Shown here one piece after another: positions 1-7,443 of a stretch of DNA of 45,971 bases. Every line of letters starts with the position of its first letter. The stretch's first letter is position 1. This DNA comes from Bacteroidota bacterium (GTDB lineage Bacteria > Bacteroidota > Bacteroidia > Sphingobacteriales > Sphingobacteriaceae): contig JABDBW010000012.1 in NCBI GenBank assembly GCA_013288485.1, positions 1-45,971 on the forward strand, read 5' to 3'. The notes below the pieces were generated by a model. The model did not search any database, was not told the DNA's origin, and was given only the letters and a program-made list of their open reading frames with translations. The translations under genes and the position numbers were made by a program.

Positions 1-57
1 ATCTAAAATATCCAAAATATCCGATAAATGTTCTAATAAACTCCCATCGCCTCCACT

Positions 58-106
58 AAAATTTAAAAAGCCTGTTCGCTGAAAGCGGATGGGCTTTTTA
101 AATTTT
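58..106. terminator. Long perfect hairpin, probable bidirectional terminator
   Basis: A 15-bp perfect inverted repeat pairs 58-72 (AAAATTTAAAAAGCC) with 92-106. The 19-nt middle contains a further CGCT/AGCG pairing around GAA. The A-rich left arm and T-rich right arm allow termination in either direction. It sits at the window edge, so the transcript it ends comes from outside. The sequence just before it could be the end of a structural RNA, but this could not be shown. Confidence 0.6.
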
Positions 107-217
107 AATTGAACTTGCAAACTTATTTATGTTTAGTGTGTTCATAGCTACAGGCAAACGCGGCTTATTGGTGTAGGTTGTTTTTTCCGAAACTTATCTT
201 TTTTAATTCTGAAAAAA

Positions 218-397
218 ATGTTCGCAAAAAGGCCCTCGGCTCCCAAAAAAATTACCTGGATCATAGGTTTAGTGTGCGGTATCGCCGGAATGATCGGCCA
301 CTACGCCACTGTTAAATATCTGACAGAAAATAATTATATCCTGTTATTGGTTGGCTTTTTAGTCCTTGCCGTTGGTACAACGTTCCGGGAGGCCTGA
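218..397 (+). CDS. Small two-helix membrane protein, 59 aa
   Basis: A short reading frame from ATG at 218 to TGA at 395-397 encodes 59 residues. It begins MFAKRPSAPKKITW, a basic amphipathic start. A hydrophobic segment at about residues 14-30 (IIGLVCGIAGMIG) is followed by a polar loop (KYLTENN) and a second hydrophobic segment at about residues 40-53. This is the pattern of a small inner-membrane hairpin protein with both ends in the cytoplasm. I do not recognise a family and propose no function. Coding is supported by two clean helices, charge placement that follows the positive-inside rule, and an A-rich stretch before the ATG. The next gene starts 210 bp downstream on the same strand. 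Confidence 0.6.
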   Translation: MFAKRPSAPKKITWIIGLVCGIAGMIGHYATVKYLTENNYILLLVGFLVLAVGTTFREA

Positions 398-607
398 AAA
401 TCGTTAACTAATTCTGCCTGCACATTCTCGCCTGATATCTCCTCGCCCCTGTTGGTGTTATCATTTATCAACATAATTTGGCCGGTGCACGTTTTGTAAA
501 GTTTTAATACTCTATTCATAACTTGTTGTATCAGTTGCCAGGACACTGTAAGTGGTAAACATTACAAATATTATATATTTGTAAACAGGTAAACCAAATT
601 AAAAAAT

Positions 608-1789
608 ATGAGAATTAAAATTTTGATATTCGGCCTGGGGGCCCTGGTCTCGGCAAAATCTGTTTTTGCACAAAAAGGCGAGTTAAGCAACGCCCGTGAG
701 CAATTTAATAAGTATGATGGTTTATATAGGCAAAAAGCTTTTGCCGCACAGGCAACGACGGCTTTGAACGAAGCGAAAACATCCATCGACAAGGCATCCG
801 TTAATGAAAAAACGGCCACATTGCCCGAAACATACGCCGTAAAAGGTGCGGTGTATGCTGCCCTGGCTTTTCGTGATAGCGAACCAGGTACGTCTGCCCC
901 GTTATTTGCCACCGCCGAAGAAGCATTAAAAAAGGCTAAAGAGGCTGATAAGAAAGAAGAAAACACCACAATAATAGAAAATGCCTATCAAACCCTGATT
1001 GTAATTAAATACACTGCGGGGGTAAAGGCTTACCAGGAAGGAAAATATGAATCAGCTTACCAGGATTTTTACTTTTACCGTACGGTTAAACCCGATGATA
1101 CAACGGCATTATATTTAACCGGATTATCGGCAACAAACGCTAAAATGTACGACCAGGCGCTAAGCAATTACAATAAACTTATTACCATCAACTATTCTAA
1201 AAACCCGGATGTATATACCGATCTGTCGTTTATCTACTTAGCAAAAAAAGATTCGGCCGCGGCGCTTAAAATACTCAAAGAGGGTACTGTTAAATATCCA
1301 AAAGATGCCAACCTCAGCAAAGGAATGATTGGGCTAAGTTTACAAATGCACGACACCAAAGGATTAGCTGAAAAATTGGAGGCCGATATTGCAGCAGACC
1401 CCCGAAATAAATTGTATTATTATTATGCCGGCCAGCTTTATACCAGTTTAAAAAATTACGACAAGGCTGCCGAAGCTTACAAAAAGGCAATTGAAATTGA
1501 TCCCAATTATTTTGATGCCTATTTAAACCTCGGGTCTGTTTTGTTACACCCGGCCATTGAACTATATAATACTGCACAGAACCTTCCGGCAAATAAACAA
1601 AAGGAGTATGATGACGATGTAAAAAAAGCAATGACGTATTTTGAGATTGCCAAACCCGCTTTATTGAAAGCAGCTGAGCTCAGACCAACTTCGTACGAAG
1701 CACTGTTTAACCTAAAAAAATATTATGTCGCTAAAAACGATAACGTTAATGCAAATGCCATCCAAAAGAAAATGGAAAGTCTTAAATAA
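608..1789 (+). CDS. Secreted tetratricopeptide-repeat protein
   Basis: This 393-residue protein has an N-terminal signal peptide ending near residue 22 (SVFAQ), so it is exported to the periplasm or outer-membrane face. The rest is helical and carries several TPR units. The clearest is near residue 280, where a YDKAAEAYKKAIEIDPN segment matches the TPR consensus. Others begin near residues 137, 175 and 200. TPR arrays bind protein partners, but the partner cannot be named here. The ATG at 608 follows an AT-rich leader and leaves the signal peptide intact. The gene converges on the FG-GAP protein gene with a palindrome between the two stops. Confidence 0.75.
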   Translation: MRIKILIFGLGALVSAKSVFAQKGELSNAREQFNKYDGLYRQKAFAAQATTALNEAKTSIDKASVNEKTATLPETYAVKGAVYAALAFRDSEPGTSAPLFATAEEALKKAKEADKKEENTTIIENAYQTLIVIKYTAGVKAYQEGKYESAYQDFYFYRTVKPDDTTALYLTGLSATNAKMYDQALSNYNKLITINYSKNPDVYTDLSFIYLAKKDSAAALKILKEGTVKYPKDANLSKGMIGLSLQMHDTKGLAEKLEADIAADPRNKLYYYYAGQLYTSLKNYDKAAEAYKKAIEIDPNYFDAYLNLGSVLLHPAIELYNTAQNLPANKQKEYDDDVKKAMTYFEIAKPALLKAAELRPTSYEALFNLKKYYVAKNDNVNANAIQKKMESLK

Positions 1790-1809
1790 TAAAATACCGG
1801 CCTTCCGTC

Positions 1810-1843
1810 CCCCGCAGGGTCTTCCAACGGAGACCCTGCGGGG
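1810..1843. repeat. Palindromic GC-rich repeat, copy 1 (also a likely terminator)
   Basis: CCCCGCAGGGTC at 1810-1821 pairs perfectly with GACCCTGCGGGG at 1832-1843 across a 10-nt loop. It lies between two convergent stop codons, where it could end both transcripts. Related palindromes occur at 4538-4565, 4583-4611, 6285-6299 and 13354-13384, so this is one member of a dispersed family, resembling REP elements. Confidence 0.75.
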
Positions 1844-1858
1844 ACAGAAATATTTCTG

Positions 1859-4477
1859 CTATCGAACAATACTAATAAATCCTTTCATATCCAATATACC
1901 GGGGCCAAGCGCTACAATATAAAAGTAAGTATCCGGGGCTAATGGCCGCCCGTTCACTGATCCGTCCCATTCATTATTATAGCCAATTTTTGCATATAGT
2001 ACCCTGCCTGCCTTATCAAAAATAGTTACTTTGTTGCCCGGGTACTGTTGTATACCGTTTATTATCAAGGTATCGTTCTTACCATCACCATTGGGGGTTA
2101 AGATGTTGCTTATGGTTATGGTTACCGGGTTAATAGTTAAAGTACCGTTCACATAAGTGAAGGTATAATTTGCCGATGATGCCCCGCCGGCGGTAATTGC
2201 ATAATTTCCCGCCGCTGTATAAATGGTGGCTGTGGTGGTTAATGTGGCAGGCACCGTTAAGTTGCTTTGCGTTTCCCCGTTCACAAAACCGGTGTAGCTT
2301 GCGGTTAATACCGGGTTGGCTGTACCAAAGTTCCTGCTTGCATTATTGGCTGTTATAGTTAGCATGGCCTTATTTACAATTAATTGTTTGGTTACACTCG
2401 TTGCTGCGGTATGGGTAGCATCCGCGGCCTGCGAGGCGGTAATATTTGCCGTTCCGGCCGCTATTATATGCACCTTTCCGTTTACAATAGTTGCTACCGC
2501 CGTATTATCGCTGCTATAGGTTATGGCTGTACCGCTGTTATCGCTTGTTGCCCCCGGATCAAGATCAGCATTCCCGTAAGTTTTTATGAGCGCGTTAAAA
2601 GTAATGCTTGGGGTTAATAATACCGGGTTTACCGTACTGCTTATGGTCGCCACGTTCACGTTCGCTGCCCCGGTGCTGGTTAATACTACATTGCCCGCAT
2701 ACGTGCCCGGCGCATCGGCGGCCGCTAACCGGATATACACCGGCGTAGCGGCAATAGTACCTGCCGCACCAACGGTTACGGTAGCGCCAAAGGTAATATT
2801 ATCAATACTTACCTCAAATCCCGGCGGGGGGCTTACCAGTATCCCTGCCAGCATATTCAACCCGGATACATTAAAGCCGGTGCTTGCCGAGGCCGTACCT
2901 GCGGTTGTACTTAAGGCGGTTAATATAGCGGTGGCGCTTATGGCAGGCGTTAACGTAATACCCTGCGGGTTGTTGCGCAATACCGATACCGTACTAATGC
3001 CCGCGTTAGCCGTTGCCAGGTCGGGCCTGCCGTCACCGTCCAGGTCGCCAATGGCTACACTGTAAGGGCGAACTCCCGTAGCAAAGTCGACTTTGGTGGC
3101 AAACGACGACGTATTGATGCTGCCACTAATTGACGTATTGCGCAATAGCGATACCGTAGCGACGAATGTGCTAACGACAATATCTAACTTGCCGTCACCA
3201 TCAAGGTCGCCAATAGCCATGGCGTAAGTATCAGGGCCTATAAGAAAGTCAACTTTGGCGGCAAACGATGCCGTGGTGATGCTGCCGCTGGTTGATGTAT
3301 TGCGAAATACCGATACCGTACCGCCAACGCTACCCCCCTGGTTAGCCGCTACAAGGTCGGGCTTACCGTCACCATCCAGGTCGCCGATAGCTACGCTGAT
3401 AGGTTCGCTGAGAAGGCCGCCGATACTAAAGTCAACCCTGGCAGCGAACGAACCCGATGTGATGCTGCCGCTGGTTGACGTAATACGTAATACCGATACA
3501 GACGAAATGACACTACCCGCACAAGTCACTGCGAGGTCGGGCTTACCGTCACCATCCAGGTCGCCAATGGCTACACTGCGAGGGTAAAAGTCTGTAGTAA
3601 AGTCAACTTTAGCGGCAAACGATGCTGTGGTGATGCTGCCACTAATTGATGTATTGCGAAATACCGATACCGTGTTGAAGTCATTAGTCACTACTATATC
3701 TGGCTTGCCGTCACCGTCCAGGTCGCCAATAGCTACGTTGGCAGTATAAGCGCTAAGCCCTATAGCAAAGTCAACCCTGGTCGCGAACGAACCCGATGTG
3801 ATGCTGCCGATGGTTGATGTATTGCGGAATACCGATACCGTACCGCCGGCTGTTACTACAATGTCGGGCTTACCGTCACCATCCAGGTCGCCAATGGCTA
3901 TATAATCAGGGCTTTGGCCCGTAGTAAAGTCAACCCGGGCTGCGAACGAACCCGATGTGATGCTGCCACTGGTTGATGTATTGCGAAATACCGATATCGT
4001 ACTGCTGAAGTTGGAATTGGCCACTACAAGGTCAGGCTTGCCGTCACCATCCAGGTCGTCAATGGCTACATAGAAAGGGTTAATGCCCGTAGTAAAATCA
4101 ACTTTGGGAGCTATATCAGTAGCAGTTATAGCGCCTTTATTGGGTGTAAAAGTGGTAATAAAGGGCTTTGCCGAATAAGCTATTAAATGGGTGGTGCCAT
4201 TCAGCGCTGTTATGGGCTGGTAAGTGACCCCAACCGGAACGGTTACCGTAAGGCTGGTGGTACTTGCCGCCGCGACAGAAGCCATAGTGGCCCCGAAAAA
4301 AACAATATTATTGGCGGGGGCAGCATCAAAACCGGTACCGGTAATAGTTACCGTAGTGCCTACCGGCCCGCTTACCGGGCTAAATGAGGTAATGGTGGGT
4401 GCCTGGGCATCAGCATAAAAAACTATGGCCATCAGCAGGAATGAAGTGAGTAATAAATTGCGTAAAAGTTTTTTCAT
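1859..4477 (-). CDS. FG-GAP repeat / Ig-like protein with T9SS type B sorting domain
   Basis: A large cell-surface or secreted protein of about 872 residues. In order: a signal peptide ending AQA near residue 25, an IPT/TIG domain (about 27-105), seven FG-GAP/VCBS repeats (about 125-495) each with a DLDGDGKPD calcium-binding-type motif and a VSVFRNTS-type strand, Ig-like segments (about 500-700), an MBG-type domain (about 705-785), and a C-terminal gliding-motility-associated domain with LTPNGDGKND and EWDGSVNG signatures. That last domain is the T9SS type B signal, so export by the type IX system is expected. I chose ATG at 4477 because it places the basic MKKLLRN directly before the hydrophobic signal. 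An in-frame start five codons earlier (4492) is possible. The ligand is unknown; FG-GAP propellers often mediate adhesion. Confidence 0.85.
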   Translation of the reverse strand: MKKLLRNLLLTSFLLMAIVFYADAQAPTITSFSPVSGPVGTTVTITGTGFDAAPANNIVFFGATMASVAAASTTSLTVTVPVGVTYQPITALNGTTHLIAYSAKPFITTFTPNKGAITATDIAPKVDFTTGINPFYVAIDDLDGDGKPDLVVANSNFSSTISVFRNTSTSGSITSGSFAARVDFTTGQSPDYIAIGDLDGDGKPDIVVTAGGTVSVFRNTSTIGSITSGSFATRVDFAIGLSAYTANVAIGDLDGDGKPDIVVTNDFNTVSVFRNTSISGSITTASFAAKVDFTTDFYPRSVAIGDLDGDGKPDLAVTCAGSVISSVSVLRITSTSGSITSGSFAARVDFSIGGLLSEPISVAIGDLDGDGKPDLVAANQGGSVGGTVSVFRNTSTSGSITTASFAAKVDFLIGPDTYAMAIGDLDGDGKLDIVVSTFVATVSLLRNTSISGSINTSSFATKVDFATGVRPYSVAIGDLDGDGRPDLATANAGISTVSVLRNNPQGITLTPAISATAILTALSTTAGTASASTGFNVSGLNMLAGILVSPPPGFEVSIDNITFGATVTVGAAGTIAATPVYIRLAAADAPGTYAGNVVLTSTGAANVNVATISSTVNPVLLTPSITFNALIKTYGNADLDPGATSDNSGTAITYSSDNTAVATIVNGKVHIIAAGTANITASQAADATHTAATSVTKQLIVNKAMLTITANNASRNFGTANPVLTASYTGFVNGETQSNLTVPATLTTTATIYTAAGNYAITAGGASSANYTFTYVNGTLTINPVTITISNILTPNGDGKNDTLIINGIQQYPGNKVTIFDKAGRVLYAKIGYNNEWDGSVNGRPLAPDTYFYIVALGPGILDMKGFISIVR
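3010..4110 (-). repeat. Tandem DNA repeats encoding seven FG-GAP units
   Basis: Inside the FG-GAP gene a segment close to GTCACCATCCAGGTCGCC (plus-strand reading) recurs at about 3034, 3193, 3368, 3548, 3708, 3869 and 4041. Units are about 160-180 bp. Similarity at the nucleotide level extends to flanking codons for the NTSxSGSITSGSFAA segment. This indicates recent duplication or ongoing homogenisation, and such arrays can change copy number by recombination. Confidence 0.8.
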
Positions 4478-4537
4478 TTCGCCCAGGGCCAATAGCGTGA
4501 GTTAAAGGGGGTAAATTAATAAATATTAGTTGTTTAT

Positions 4538-4565
4538 TCGCAGGGTCCCTTCGGAGACCCTGCGA
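4538..4565. repeat. Palindromic GC-rich repeat, copy 2
   Basis: TCGCAGGGTC at 4538-4547 pairs perfectly with GACCCTGCGA at 4556-4565 around the 8-nt loop CCTTCGGA. Its right half (CGGAGACCCTGCG) is identical to that of copy 1. It lies upstream of both flanking genes, so a terminator role is unlikely here. Confidence 0.75.
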
Positions 4566-4582
4566 GAACGGAGGGTCGTCCC

Positions 4583-4611
4583 CGCAGGGTCTCTCGCCAG
4601 AGGACCCTGCG
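4583..4611. repeat. Palindromic GC-rich repeat, copy 3
   Basis: CGCAGGGTC at 4583-4591 pairs with GACCCTGCG at 4603-4611. The stem can extend by TCT/AGA with one bulged G. It lies 17 bp after copy 2. The homology of the gene fragment at 4621 begins nine bases after its right arm, so the repeat may mark a recombination junction. Confidence 0.75.
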
Positions 4612-4620
4612 ATACCTCGA

Positions 4621-4724
4621 ATTACCGGCGATAAAGAAGTACCGCAACAAGATGGCAGTGTAAAAAAATTCAGTTACAGGGATGCCTATTTTAATCTTTT
4701 AGGCCTGGTTATACTTTAGCATAT
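4621..4724 (+). pseudogene. 3' fragment of a paralogue of the 132-aa protein gene
   Basis: This stretch matches 15579-15682 at 101 of 104 positions. It encodes the same last 32 residues (ITGDKEVPQQ ... LLGLVIL) and the same TAG stop (4717-4719), then six more identical bases. All three differences (ACC/ACA, CCG/CCC, CAA/CAG) are synonymous third-position changes. No start codon or upstream coding part is present, because the homology stops close to palindrome copy 3. It is therefore a remnant, apparently from a second copy that was still under protein-level selection when the three changes arose. Confidence 0.85.
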
Positions 4725-4855
4725 TTATCCCTCCGCCGGTGTAAGTGTGCAGCGTAAGCCGGGAGCGTGGTGTACTTGTGCCTCTTGAAAAAAACAAAAA
4801 ATATTCCCTATTTTTACGCCGCGGTGCTATTATTGTATAGCGCTGTTAATAGCTT

Positions 4856-5803
4856 ATGTTCCTAAACAAGATCAAATCCGGTGAATCCGGAATTTTACTT
4901 TACGGCATCACGCCCCCAAAATCAGAAACAAGTCCTGAAAGAATTGCTGAGATCGCCGAAAAGACCATTGCAAGGTTAATTCCACTTGACATCGACGCGC
5001 TTGTAGTGTATGATGTGCAGGATGAATCGGCCCGTACTGCTGATGAAAGGCCATTCCCTTTCCTGAAAGCATTGGACCCTCTTTTATTTGCCAGCAATTA
5101 CCTGGAGGACCTGGATATCCCTAAAATAATATACCGCCCGGCCGGAAAGTTCTCGAAAGAAGAATTAGCCGTTTGGCTGGATGATCTGCATCAACATAAT
5201 TTTTACCCGATTTTTGTAGGCGTACCTATACCCGATTTTCCGGTTAAAACAAGTTTGCCCGAGGCTTATAAAATATGGAGCAAAAATGAAGACACTTCTG
5301 TTATAGGAGCAATAACCATCCCCGAAAGGCATGAAATACTAAAAGACGAGGATAAAAGGATATTGGACAAGGTAAGCTGCGGGGTATCGTATTTCATATC
5401 ACAATGTGTTTTTAATCTGGCTTACGCGAAGCAAGTTATAGAGGACCTTAGCCATACCTGCAAAAAAGAAAATATAAAGTTCCCTACCATCATTTTTACG
5501 CTTACGGCCTGCGGTTCAGAAAAAACATTAAATTTTATGGAATGGCTGGGCATCCATGTTCCGGACGATCTGAAAGAAGATATTAAGAATTCTGAAAATA
5601 TTCTTGAAAAATCTGTTAATGTTTGTTTGGATATTGCAGCAGAATTGGCTGCTTTTTGCACAGCACGGTCGGTTCCTTTTGGGTTCAATATTGAAAGTGT
5701 GGCGATCAAAAAAGATGAAATAGAAGCATCCATTTATATGGTGAATAAAATTGCAGAGATGCTGGATAAAAAGGGTATCCGGAAGATGAAGGTGGTATTA
5801 TAG
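4856..5803 (+). CDS. Methylenetetrahydrofolate reductase-like (MetF superfamily) protein
   Basis: A soluble protein of 315 residues without a signal peptide. The N-terminal strand-helix pattern (ILLYGITPPKSETSPERI, then LDALVVYDVQDESAR) and a GVSYFISQCVFN segment near residue 180 resemble the FAD-dependent TIM barrel of methylenetetrahydrofolate reductases. In those enzymes a similar segment lies close to a pterin-binding strand. The end (PFGFNIESVAIKKDEIEAS) also fits that fold. It is clearly diverged from E. coli-type MetF, so the substrate could be another one-carbon or pterin compound. It stands alone and converges on the next gene with 3 bp between stop codons. The family call rests on remembered patterns, not an alignment. 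Confidence 0.55.
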   Translation: MFLNKIKSGESGILLYGITPPKSETSPERIAEIAEKTIARLIPLDIDALVVYDVQDESARTADERPFPFLKALDPLLFASNYLEDLDIPKIIYRPAGKFSKEELAVWLDDLHQHNFYPIFVGVPIPDFPVKTSLPEAYKIWSKNEDTSVIGAITIPERHEILKDEDKRILDKVSCGVSYFISQCVFNLAYAKQVIEDLSHTCKKENIKFPTIIFTLTACGSEKTLNFMEWLGIHVPDDLKEDIKNSENILEKSVNVCLDIAAELAAFCTARSVPFGFNIESVAIKKDEIEASIYMVNKIAEMLDKKGIRKMKVVL

Positions 5804-5806
5804 CTC

Positions 5807-6211
5807 CTATAACTTCTCTACAGGCTCCAGCTTATATATCCATATACAGGTTACTATTAAACTGCCGTATGATTCTGCATACCTGATCGCCCACTGCCCC
5901 CAATGTCCGCCCGCTTCCAGAAAGAAAAATGGTAATAGGGTTAATAAAATACCTATTACAGTGAGTATAAGTTTCCTGGCTGGCATAGTTATATCAAGAT
6001 AATTAACAACAGCCACTGATATTGTCAAAAAAACAAAACATGGTAAAGAGAAAATAAATGAATATAAAAACACGCTACCGATAAACCTCAGTACGCCACC
6101 TCCATGCCCGCGCATGTAGGGCTCCCCGATCAAACGGAGTACATAATACACAATTGGACCAAAAGCCAGGCTGGTAGCCCATACCTTTAAACTGTATACC
6201 AACGCTTTCAT
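5807..6211 (-). CDS. Small polytopic membrane protein of unknown function
   Basis: From ATG at 6211 the gene encodes 134 residues with about four hydrophobic segments, near residues 8-22, 38-62, 72-92 and 105-122. I chose this start because it begins a clean MKALVYSLKVW transmembrane start. The frame stays open upstream to 6313, but that extension runs through a copy of the palindromic repeat and is polar and cysteine-rich, unlike the rest. No family is recognised. A Gly/His-rich loop (RGHGGG) between the first two segments and a GGHWGQW segment before the last could be functional, but nothing assigns a role. Confidence 0.55.
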   Translation of the reverse strand: MKALVYSLKVWATSLAFGPIVYYVLRLIGEPYMRGHGGGVLRFIGSVFLYSFIFSLPCFVFLTISVAVVNYLDITMPARKLILTVIGILLTLLPFFFLEAGGHWGQWAIRYAESYGSLIVTCIWIYKLEPVEKL

Positions 6212-6284
6212 AGCATAAAGATAGCATAGATGTATCAATTCAGCGGGTAATTTATAAAATGGCCCAAATACATATTTTCCGTCC

Positions 6285-6299
6285 CCGCAGAATCTGCGG
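6285..6299. repeat. Short degenerate palindrome of the GC-rich repeat family
   Basis: CCGCAG at 6285-6290 pairs with CTGCGG at 6294-6299 around AAT. It is preceded by GTCC as in copy 1 (GTCCCCGCAG). It appears to be an internally deleted member of the palindromic family, located just upstream of the small membrane protein gene. Confidence 0.45.
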
Positions 6300-6405
6300 T
6301 GTATTCCCACCAAAACTTACGGTAATCTCCAATCGTTCACGTAGCATTCACGATCTAAAAACGTGAACACTTTAAATATTTGGTAGCAAGTATTTTATGT
6401 GGGAA

Positions 6406-7440
6406 TCAATAAAAATCAAAACACCTGCGCAAGCCTTCAAATTTAGGTTCGGTATAATGCGAAGGCAGGGTGGTTTCGTAGCCAACGCTGCCTTCGGAGG
6501 TGCCGCTGGTATTGCTGTAATTAAGCCCGGAAACAGGTACGTCATGGCTAACCCCCAAACGGAATTTTTCACCGCCTTCACGGTTAATAAAAATATCGAA
6601 TATTAATGAAATGCCTATGGCGCTTGTGCCCGACTCATTCTTGCTATGATACCATAAACCCGCGTTAACCGCCTGCCGTTTATATTGCAACCCCGCACTG
6701 ATGGATTGTGCGTTTGATTGCTTGTAATAAACAACCGTAGGGATGATAAACGACTTTTCATCATCATACAGGTCTTTACCGGCATCGAGGTCCCAGCGGT
6801 AGCTTAAATGCCCTGTGGCACGCATGGGTAACCGGGCGGGCGTACCTGTAAACGATTCGTCGGGCTGGTTAAGATGTTGCAAGGCGCCGCCTATATTAAA
6901 TTCGCCGATAACCACATTTATTCCTGCCCCCGAGTCGAAATAAAACCGGTTGCCAAATGGTATAGTTGAGGCGGCAGAAATTGAACCCGGTATAAAACCA
7001 AGCCGCGAATCTAACTGATCGTCAAAAACCAGTTTACTATAGTCGATAGTTCGGTTGGCAATACCCGCTTCCAACCCAAACGAAAGCACAAAATCCTGCG
7101 CCACTATGCTGTACGCGTAAGTACTGGTAATGTTATTATTGCTCAAGAAGGCGGTACCCTCGCTGCTGTGGCTAAATAATAAGCCTACCCCACCGCCAAA
7201 TTGAGGTACGTTATAATCTATAGAAGCAGTTGTGTACGAAAGATTGCCCGGTATAGATGTCCATTGGGTACGGTAGATCAGGTTCGCGCGCACATCGCCT
7301 TTAAATTGGCCGGTAAGCGCCGGGTTAAGATAAAGCGGTGAATTAAAAAACTGGGTATACGAGTGGTCCTGCGCAAGTATGCGCGAATGGCATAGCAATA
7401 TTGCTGTGAGAAATAAAAACAGTCGCTTTATATTTCTCAT
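6406..7440 (-). CDS. PorP/SprF family T9SS outer-membrane protein
   Basis: This 344-residue protein has a signal peptide ending LAQ near residue 24, then the typical family opening DHSYTQFFNSPLYLNPALTG. Alternating beta-barrel strands follow, with GxGxxxSHSSEG and FGLEAGIANR segments. PorP/SprF proteins are outer-membrane parts of the type IX secretion system. Members encoded beside giant adhesins (as SprF beside SprB in Flavobacterium) are needed for display of that adhesin. The adhesin gene ends three bases before this ATG, so the two are surely co-transcribed and functionally paired. I chose ATG at 7440; a GTG one codon earlier touches the upstream stop codon. Confidence 0.9.
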   Translation of the reverse strand: MRNIKRLFLFLTAILLCHSRILAQDHSYTQFFNSPLYLNPALTGQFKGDVRANLIYRTQWTSIPGNLSYTTASIDYNVPQFGGGVGLLFSHSSEGTAFLSNNNITSTYAYSIVAQDFVLSFGLEAGIANRTIDYSKLVFDDQLDSRLGFIPGSISAASTIPFGNRFYFDSGAGINVVIGEFNIGGALQHLNQPDESFTGTPARLPMRATGHLSYRWDLDAGKDLYDDEKSFIIPTVVYYKQSNAQSISAGLQYKRQAVNAGLWYHSKNESGTSAIGISLIFDIFINREGGEKFRLGVSHDVPVSGLNYSNTSGTSEGSVGYETTLPSHYTEPKFEGLRRCFDFY

Positions 7441-7443
7441 CAC

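Larger units (their letters stand above)
4478..4855. other. Divergent intergenic region with palindromes and a gene fragment
   Basis: About 380 bp separate two divergent genes. The region holds two members of the palindromic repeat family (4538-4565 and 4583-4611). Directly after the second lies a 104-bp remnant matching the end of the 132-residue protein gene at 15.3-15.7 kb. The final 130 bp before the MetF-like gene hold nothing recognisable apart from AT-rich sequence suited to a promoter. Confidence 0.7.

Noticed and set aside
1..57. Possible 3' end of tmRNA or another structural RNA (ACTCCCATCGCCTCCACTA just before a terminator)
   Set aside because: The end looks suggestive, but a proper T-arm with a GTTCGA-type loop is missing and the 5' partner lies outside the window.
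334..546. Minus-strand frame of 70 codons
   Set aside because: It overlaps the better-supported 59-residue membrane protein on the other strand, shows no domain or signal, and has no partner gene.
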